DNA of 64,000 bases, from the NCBI RefSeq assembly GCF_014190775.1, contig NZ_JACHVP010000001.1:620001-684000 (forward strand). Reading direction: 5' to 3'. The translations under genes and the position numbers were made by a program. The notes under the pieces are model-generated. The model searched no databases. It was not told where the DNA came from and was given only the letters and a program-made list of their open reading frames with translations. Origin of the DNA: Leifsonia aquatica (GTDB taxonomy: Bacteria > Actinomycetota > Actinomycetes > Actinomycetales > Microbacteriaceae). The first letter of the stretch is position 1; each line of letters begins with the position of its first letter. This document shows positions 59,310 through 64,000 of the stretch, in pieces.

Positions 59310-59630
59310 CTAGTGGAACTGCGGGATGACCAGCCAGATCCCGTAGAGCACCGCAGCGACGCAGATGGCGATGCACACCACGGCCGCGACGGTGGCGAGC
59401 GGCGGCCGGTGGAACGTCGCGGCGGCGGCCGGGGCCGTCGAGCGCTCGTCCGAGCCGTCCAGGGGAGCACCGAGCGACAGCAGCCGGAGCGCGAGGGCGT
59501 AGAAGCAGACGATCACCACCGTCGCGGCGAGGGCGACGAGGAGCACCACGACGAACGACCCCCAGTCGACCCCGAGGAACTGGCCGGCTCCCGGGTCGTC
59601 CGCGGCGTGCAGGATGTGTGTCGCGTTCAT
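59310..59630 (-). CDS. small membrane protein coupled to the second PiT transporter
   Basis: A 106-residue protein with two membrane helices (FVVVLLVALAATVVIVCFYAL and LATVAAVVCIAICVAAVLYG) linked by a 35-residue Ala/Ser/Arg loop; it ends IWLVIPQFH. Topology, the CFYALALRLLSL motif and the C-terminal IPxFH ending parallel the partner of the first PiT copy (IPFFH). Its ATG overlaps the transporter stop (ATGA). Unknown function; an accessory subunit is inferred. Confidence 0.78.
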   Translation of the reverse strand: MNATHILHAADDPGAGQFLGVDWGSFVVVLLVALAATVVIVCFYALALRLLSLGAPLDGSDERSTAPAAAATFHRPPLATVAAVVCIAICVAAVLYGIWLVIPQFH

Positions 59631-60790
59631 CGTGCCTCCGTCCCCGCCGACGCGGTGGCGCGCGCGTCGGGCGTCTGCTCGTCCACGTCGTTCACGTTCT
59701 CGCGCGTGACCGGGTGCCGCCGCGCCAGGGCGTAGAGCCCCAGGCCGCCGAGCAGGGCGACCACCGCGACCACGACCAGCCCGAGAACGCTGGTCGACGC
59801 GACCCAGGCCGCGAGACCGCCCACGAGCGCGGCGGCCGGCAGCGTGACGACCCAGGCGGTCGCGATCCGTCCGACGATGCCCCAGTGCACGGAGGCGAGC
59901 TTCTTGCCCAGCCCGCTGCCGACCACCGCGCCCGAGGTGACCTGCGTCGTCGAGAGCGCGAAGCCGAGGTGCGACGACACGAGGATGGTCGCGGCGGCGC
60001 TCGTCTCGGCCGCGAAACCCTGCGGGGACTTCACGTCGGTGATGCGCTTGCCGACGGTGCGCATGATGCGCCAGCCGCCGAGGTAGGTGCCGAGGGCGAT
60101 CGCGAGTCCGCAGGCCAGGATCACCCACAGCTCGGGGCCGGAATCGGCGCTCTGGTAGCCCGCGGCGATGAAGGTCAGCGTGATGACGCCCATCGTCTTC
60201 TGCGCGTCGTTCGTGCCGTGCGCCAGGGAAACGAGCGAGGCCGAGACGGTCTGTCCGTGCCGGAACCCCGCCTCCGCCCCGTGCGCCCGTGCGTTCGCGG
60301 TGATGCGGTAGGCCGCGTAGGTGGCCAGCAGCGCCACCAGGCCGGCGACGGCGGGCGAGAGCAGCGCCGGGATGACGACCTTCGTCAGCAGCACGCCCCA
60401 GTTCACGGCGTTCAGGCCGCCGCCGATGATCGCGGCGCCGATGAGCCCGCCGAACAGGGCGTGGGTCGAGCTCGACGGGAGGCCGAAGTACCAGGTCGTG
60501 AGGTTCCACAGCACGGCGCCGACCAGACCCGCGAAGATCAGGGTCGGTGTGATCTCGACGCCCGATCCGCCCTCCTGGATGATGCCGCCGGAGATCGTCT
60601 TGGCGACCTCGGTCGAGAGGAACGCCCCGACGAGGTTCAGCACGGCCGAGATGGCGACCGCCACCCGTGGTTTCAGCGCCCCGGTCGCCACCGAGGTCGC
60701 CATCGCGTTGGCCGTGTCGTGGAAGCCGTTCGTGAAATCGAACACGAGGGCGATCACGACGACCAGCACGACGGTGATGAGCACATCCAT
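59627..60790 (-). CDS. PiT-family inorganic phosphate transporter (second copy)
   Basis: A 387-residue phosphate symporter paralogous to the one at 37948-39162. Signatures: FDFTNGFHDTANAMATSVAT and SLAHGTNDAQKTMGVITLT, with GLPSSSTHALFGGLIGAAI and SHLGFALSTTQVTSG between. The C-terminal tail is shorter and more acidic than in the first copy (NVNDVDEQTPDARAT). GGAAGGCGGA lies upstream of the ATG. A PHO-box-like direct repeat at 60855-60872 is 65-82 bases upstream, suggesting induction under phosphate limitation. Confidence 0.93.
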   Translation of the reverse strand: MDVLITVVLVVVIALVFDFTNGFHDTANAMATSVATGALKPRVAVAISAVLNLVGAFLSTEVAKTISGGIIQEGGSGVEITPTLIFAGLVGAVLWNLTTWYFGLPSSSTHALFGGLIGAAIIGGGLNAVNWGVLLTKVVIPALLSPAVAGLVALLATYAAYRITANARAHGAEAGFRHGQTVSASLVSLAHGTNDAQKTMGVITLTFIAAGYQSADSGPELWVILACGLAIALGTYLGGWRIMRTVGKRITDVKSPQGFAAETSAAATILVSSHLGFALSTTQVTSGAVVGSGLGKKLASVHWGIVGRIATAWVVTLPAAALVGGLAAWVASTSVLGLVVVAVVALLGGLGLYALARRHPVTRENVNDVDEQTPDARATASAGTEAR

Positions 60791-60854
60791 CTGCGTCCGC
60801 CTTCCGTCAGGTTCCCGTTACGGTCTCCTGAGTACGCCGGATCCGGCGGCCGCG

Positions 60855-60872
60855 TGTGAACGCGGGGTGAAC
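60855..60872. promoter_or_regulatory. PHO-box-like direct repeat before the second PiT gene
   Basis: TGTGAAC (60855-60861) and GGTGAAC (60866-60872) are 11 bases apart; on the minus strand they read GTTCACCCCGC then GTTCACACGCG. This matches the 11-base GTTCAC direct repeats bound by PhoP-type regulators. It faces the phosphate transporter and also lies just upstream of the -10 (60885-60890) of the lysoplasmalogenase gene. Confidence 0.65.
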
Positions 60873-60897
60873 TCTGGCGGTTGCTAGTGTCGGCGTC

Positions 60898-61554
60898 GTG
60901 GCACTCCCGTTTCTGCCGTACGTCGTCGTCGGCATCGTCCATCTCGTCGCGATCGCGGTCGGGGCCGACGGGGCCGTCGCCGCGACGAAGCCGCTGCTCA
61001 TGCCCGCTCTGCTGTTCGCGCTGCTCCTGGCGCTCCCGCCTGCCGCCCGCCGCTCCGGCACCGCCCTCTGGGCCGGCCTCGGCATCCTGTCCGGCTGGCT
61101 GGGAGACGTGTCGCTGATGGACGCCGGGATCGGCTTCCTGATCGGGCTCGGCTTCTTCCTGCTGGGTCACATCGCGTACATCGTGCTGTTCGTGCGCCGG
61201 ATGCGCGCCGGGCGTCCGCGCTGGTGGTCCGCCGTCTACGCGGTCTGGTTCGTCGCGCTGCTCGTCGTGCTTGCGCCTCACGCGGGCGCGCTGCTCGTGC
61301 CGCTCGCGGTCTACGGGCTCACGCTCGCCGTGCTCGGCGTCGCAGGGTCGGCGTGCTCGCCGTGGATCGCCGCCGGGTCCGCCTGCTTCGTCGTCTCGGA
61401 CAGCCTCCTCGGCCTCGACCGGTTCCTGCCCGGTTTCTCGATGCCGCAGGTCGATCTCGCGATCATGGTCACGTACATCGCTGCGCAGGGCCTGATCGCG
61501 TTCGGCGTCGTGCGCCGCGCGCGCTCCGCCGCGCTCGTTCCGGCCCTGGGCTGA
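60898..61554 (+). CDS. YhhN/TMEM86-type lysoplasmalogenase
   Basis: A 218-residue membrane protein with about eight helices. Family motifs are ATKPLLMPALLFALL, GWLGDVSLM, GFFLLGHIAYIVLF and FVVSDSLLGLDRF; the two conserved aspartates are in GDVSL and SDSLL. Homologues hydrolyse lysoplasmalogens. TAGTGT (60885-60890) ends 7 bases before the GTG start, so the message should be leaderless. Diverges from the second PiT gene. Confidence 0.87.
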   Translation: MALPFLPYVVVGIVHLVAIAVGADGAVAATKPLLMPALLFALLLALPPAARRSGTALWAGLGILSGWLGDVSLMDAGIGFLIGLGFFLLGHIAYIVLFVRRMRAGRPRWWSAVYAVWFVALLVVLAPHAGALLVPLAVYGLTLAVLGVAGSACSPWIAAGSACFVVSDSLLGLDRFLPGFSMPQVDLAIMVTYIAAQGLIAFGVVRRARSAALVPALG

Positions 61555-61559
61555 CGCGG

Positions 61560-62783
61560 CTACGCGGTCGGCTCGACGGGTCCGTCCGGCGCGTGCCCCG
61601 CGTCCATGGTCGCGCGCGCGGCGATCGCCCGGTCGACCAGCGTCGCCGCGACGAGCGCGGCCGCGACCACGGCGATCCCGATCACGACACCCACCAGGCC
61701 GATGAGCGGCGACGCGAGGGGGAGCACCAGCACGAGGATGATCGCCGCCGCGGTCTTGAGCGGACGGATGACGACCTCCGGCACCAGCGGGGCGTGCAGC
61801 ACGTAGAGCATGAGCAGGAACACCGCGACCGGGATGGCGACCGCGTACCCGACGGCCGCGTCGGACGCGGCGTGGTGCCCCGCCCCCGCCTGCACCGCGA
61901 CCTCCAGCCCCGCGCCGAGCGCCGCCAGCGCGGCGAACACGAAGTAGTGGCCGTACCCCCAGTAGAAGGAGCGCCCTCGCTTGCTCTCCAGCCCTTCGGC
62001 CGCCGGCTCGAGGAAGTACAGCCACCAGAGGGCGAACAGCAGCACGAGGCCGGCGATCGCGATGGCGACCAGGGCGGCGGAGACGCCGTGCGCGGCCAGC
62101 CCCTTCTGCACACCGATGGCGGAGGCCGAGACGGACTCGCCGAGCACGATGATCGTGAACAGCCCGTAGCGCTCCGCGATGTGGTGCGGGTGCCAGGAGG
62201 TCATCCCGGTCCGCTCCGCCCACAGCGGCACCGACAGCTCCAGCACGACGCCGAGCAGGAAGAGCCACGGGCGCATCCCGGGCGGCAGGAAGCCCCAGGC
62301 GACCCACAGCACCTGCACCGCGGCGACCCCGCTCGCGTACCGCACGGCCGTGGTGCGGCCGTCGGCGTGCTCGATCGCGGCCCTGACCCACTGCCCGACG
62401 AGGGCCAGTCGCATGATCAGATAGCCGACGATGATCGCCGTGAAATCCGACTGCGCGAACGCGGCGGGCACTCCGGCGGCGAGCACCAGCACGCCGCCCA
62501 TCTGCACGAGCGTCATCAGCCGGTAGGGCACATCGTCGGTGTCGTAGGCGGAGGCGAACCAGGTGAAGTTCATCCACGCCCACCAGATGGCGAAGAACAC
62601 CATCAGGTACGGGCCGAGCTTCTCGAGCGCGTGCCCCTCCTCGCCGGCGTGGGCGAGCTGGGAGGCGACCTGCGCGATCGCGACCACGAAGGTCAGATCG
62701 AAGAGCAGCTCCAGCGGGCTGGAGACGCGGTGCCGCTCCTCCGTCGAGCGACCGGACATCGGGATGCGGAACGCGATGCTCAT
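61560..62783 (-). CDS. low-temperature-requirement A (LtrA)-family membrane protein
   Basis: A 407-residue membrane protein with about 11 helices. The opening VSSPLELLFDLTFVVAIAQV and the motifs WAWMNFTWFASAYDTDD and HIAERYGLFTIIVLGESV are diagnostic of LtrA. Its function is poorly defined (named from a cold-sensitive Listeria mutant). The ATG at 62783 is chosen over 62795 because TATGCT (62791-62796, minus strand) ends 7 bases before it. It diverges from a VanZ-like gene across 18 bases. Confidence 0.88.
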   Translation of the reverse strand: MSIAFRIPMSGRSTEERHRVSSPLELLFDLTFVVAIAQVASQLAHAGEEGHALEKLGPYLMVFFAIWWAWMNFTWFASAYDTDDVPYRLMTLVQMGGVLVLAAGVPAAFAQSDFTAIIVGYLIMRLALVGQWVRAAIEHADGRTTAVRYASGVAAVQVLWVAWGFLPPGMRPWLFLLGVVLELSVPLWAERTGMTSWHPHHIAERYGLFTIIVLGESVSASAIGVQKGLAAHGVSAALVAIAIAGLVLLFALWWLYFLEPAAEGLESKRGRSFYWGYGHYFVFAALAALGAGLEVAVQAGAGHHAASDAAVGYAVAIPVAVFLLMLYVLHAPLVPEVVIRPLKTAAAIILVLVLPLASPLIGLVGVVIGIAVVAAALVAATLVDRAIAARATMDAGHAPDGPVEPTA

Positions 62784-62801
62784 GTGCGCAAGCATAGGAG
62801 G

Positions 62802-63224
62802 ATGCCCCGTCGCGTCCTCGCCGCCGTCACCGCCGTGTACCTGCTCGTCGTCGCGTGGATCACGCTGAACCCGTTCCCGCCGGACCCGCACGGCAACCGC
62901 CTGCTCACCTCGCTGCTCGCGCTGTTCGCCGACACCCCGCTGCTGGCCTGGGTGACCTACGACGTCGTCGAGTTCAGCGCGAACATCGTCATGTTCGTGC
63001 CGATGGGCGTGCTGCTGACGCTGCTGCTCGGCCGCGAGCACTGGTGGCTCGCGCTCGCGCTCGGCGTCGTCGCGACCCTCACCATCGAATTCGTGCAGCT
63101 GTTCCTGCCTGCGCGTTTCAGCGACCCGCGCGACCTGCTGGCGAACACGCTGGGCACGGTCGTGGGCATCGCGATCGTGCTGATGGCCTCGGCCGCCCGG
63201 GTCAGACGAGCCCGAACGCGCTGA
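62802..63224 (+). CDS. VanZ-family membrane protein
   Basis: A 140-residue protein with four helices; WITLNPFPPD, VVEFSANIVMFVPMGVLLTL and TIEFVQLFLPARFSDPRDLL with NTLGTVVG are the VanZ-like motifs. VanZ gives mild teicoplanin resistance in enterococci; most homologues have unknown roles and no van gene is nearby. AGGAGG abuts the ATG with no spacer, so the ribosome-site geometry is odd. The last 23 bases overlap the end of the convergent DUF779 gene. Confidence 0.83.
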   Translation: MPRRVLAAVTAVYLLVVAWITLNPFPPDPHGNRLLTSLLALFADTPLLAWVTYDVVEFSANIVMFVPMGVLLTLLLGREHWWLALALGVVATLTIEFVQLFLPARFSDPRDLLANTLGTVVGIAIVLMASAARVRRARTR

Positions 63225-63588
63225 GCTCGGTGTCGGTGAGCATCCGGGACCGGATCAGGAACCGCTTGCCCTCGGGCGCCTCCACCGAGAAACCGCTGCC
63301 GCGGCCGTCGACCAGGTCGATCGTGAGGTGGGTGTACTTCCAGTACTCGAACTGCGACGCCGACATGTAGACGCTGACCGGGTCGATCCCGTCGACGTCG
63401 AGATCGCCGAGGTGAACGTCGGAGGCGCCCACCCGGAACATCCCGACCGGGAAGCACATCGGCGAGGAGCCGTCGCAGCAGCCGCCGGACTGGTGGAACA
63501 TGAGCGGTCCGTGGGTGGCGGCCAGCCGCCGCAGCATGTCCGCTGCGGCGGCCGTGACATCCACCCGCGTCTCGTGCGGGTCCGTCAT
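63202..63588 (-). CDS. DUF779-family protein paired with aldehyde dehydrogenase
   Basis: A 128-residue protein with a Cys-rich motif QSGGCCDGSSPMCF near residue 33 and the conserved SQFEYWKYTHLTIDLVDG with GFSVEAPEGKRFLIRSR. DUF779 proteins are usually encoded next to an acetaldehyde/ethanol-type aldehyde dehydrogenase, as here (8 bases downstream of it), and the cysteines suggest metal or redox binding. AGGAG lies 5 bases before the ATG. Its 3' end overlaps the VanZ gene tail to tail. Confidence 0.88.
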   Translation of the reverse strand: MTDPHETRVDVTAAAADMLRRLAATHGPLMFHQSGGCCDGSSPMCFPVGMFRVGASDVHLGDLDVDGIDPVSVYMSASQFEYWKYTHLTIDLVDGRGSGFSVEAPEGKRFLIRSRMLTDTELSAFGLV

Positions 63589-63596
63589 CGCGACTC

Positions 63597-64000
63597 CTAG
63601 AAGAAGCCCATGGGGCCGTCGGCGTACGAGACGAGCAGGTTCTTCGTCTGCTGGTAGTGGTCGAGCATCATGCGGTGGTTCTCCCGCCCGATGCCGGACT
63701 GCTTGTAGCCGCCGAAGGCCGCGTGCGCCGGGTACTGGTGATAGGTGTTCGACCAGACGCGGCCGGCCTCGATGGCACGGCCCGCGCGGTAGAGCTGCGC
63801 GCCGTTACGGCTCCACACGCCGGCGCCCAGGCCGTACAGGGTGTCGTTGGCGATCGAGATCGCGTCGTCGAAGTCGCTGAAGCTGGTCAGCGCGAGCACC
63901 GGTCCGAAGATCTCCTCCTGGAAGATGCGCATCGAGTTCTGGCCCTCGAAGACCGTCGGCTGCACGTAGTACCCGCCGGCCAGGTCGCCGCCGAGGTCGG
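63597..64000 (-). CDS. aldehyde dehydrogenase, C-terminal part only
   Basis: The C-terminal 133 residues of an aldehyde dehydrogenase run off the right edge; the frame is open to base 64000. Seen: [64 protein letters not shown] and SGIGRENH. The [15 protein letters not shown] ending and the following DUF779 gene fit the acetaldehyde dehydrogenase type (AldA/ExaC group). The nucleophile cysteine lies outside the window. Confidence 0.92.
   Translation of the reverse strand, partial: DLGGDLAGGYYVQPTVFEGQNSMRIFQEEIFGPVLALTSFSDFDDAISIANDTLYGLGAGVWSRNGAQLYRAGRAIEAGRVWSNTYHQYPAHAAFGGYKQSGIGRENHRMMLDHYQQTKNLLVSYADGPMGFF

Noticed and set aside
62802-63224. The VanZ-like gene as a glycopeptide-resistance determinant.
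   Set aside because: No van ligase, dehydrogenase or two-component system is nearby, and VanZ-like proteins are common in actinobacteria without such a role.

Overview
This is a high-GC (about 70 percent) actinobacterial chromosome segment. The genes are closely packed, 4-base stop/start overlaps are common, and TAnnnT -10 hexamers often lie 6-7 bases before a start codon. Gene families such as DUF5997, DUF6510, a MoaC-MogA fusion and an AdaA-AlkA fusion fit a Microbacteriaceae member; Leifsonia or a close relative is my best guess, but no rRNA or other decisive marker is present. I see no insertion sequence, prophage, CRISPR array or tRNA. No gap between genes exceeds 300 bases; the longest is 52543-52758 (216 bases).

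Layout. 1-3.7 kb: deoC (cut by the window edge), a full aldehyde dehydrogenase, a half-length dehydrogenase homologue and an SGNH esterase. 3.7-8.3 kb: M20 peptidase and macrodomain enzyme, then a copper-response locus (csoR diverging from copZ-copA) around a CsoR operator. 8.4-18.1 kb: a degenerate FucU-like protein, an SNF2 helicase behind a structured leader, small proteins, a CYTH enzyme, 6-phosphofructokinase, an MDR reductase, the DUF5997/LysR-effector pair and a hydroxy-acid oxidase. 18.1-23.6 kb: a lower-GC patch with a secreted protein and a small membrane protein, then membrane proteins, an APC transporter and a zinc-knuckle SDR.

23.6-35.2 kb is a molybdenum region. It has molybdate uptake (modABC with a Mop/HTH protein), cofactor synthesis (moaA, moaD, moaE, moaC-mogA, moeA, moeB-rhodanese) and two sulfite-oxidase-fold enzymes. 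One of these enzymes is soluble and coupled to a flavin reductase and DUF6510; the other is membrane-anchored. Uptake, cofactor and user enzymes are thus side by side, and no MobA or MobB is present, as expected for sulfite-oxidase-type enzymes that use unmodified Mo-molybdopterin.

35.2-46.8 kb: Ski2-like helicase, a PiT phosphate transporter with a small coupled membrane protein, two divergent nucleobase permeases separated by a PHO-box-like repeat, trmB, an aldehyde dehydrogenase and aspartate ammonia-lyase. 46.8-58.6 kb: hydrolases, a glycosyltransferase, an AdaA-AlkA repair protein, a GlcD-like oxidase, FKBP, a MocR regulator, a TetR/SDR pair, alcohol dehydrogenase and a VOC protein. 58.6-64 kb: rpsO, a second PiT cassette with its own PHO-box-like repeat, lysoplasmalogenase, LtrA, VanZ, and a DUF779/aldehyde dehydrogenase pair cut by the right edge.

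There is no single spectacular system. The most noteworthy points are a nucleobase permease that appears to start at ATT, about twenty predicted leaderless genes, overlapping alternative hairpins at 42506-42551, a 21-base perfect inverted repeat at 11682-11746, and several proteins that keep a family fold but have lost its catalytic residues.
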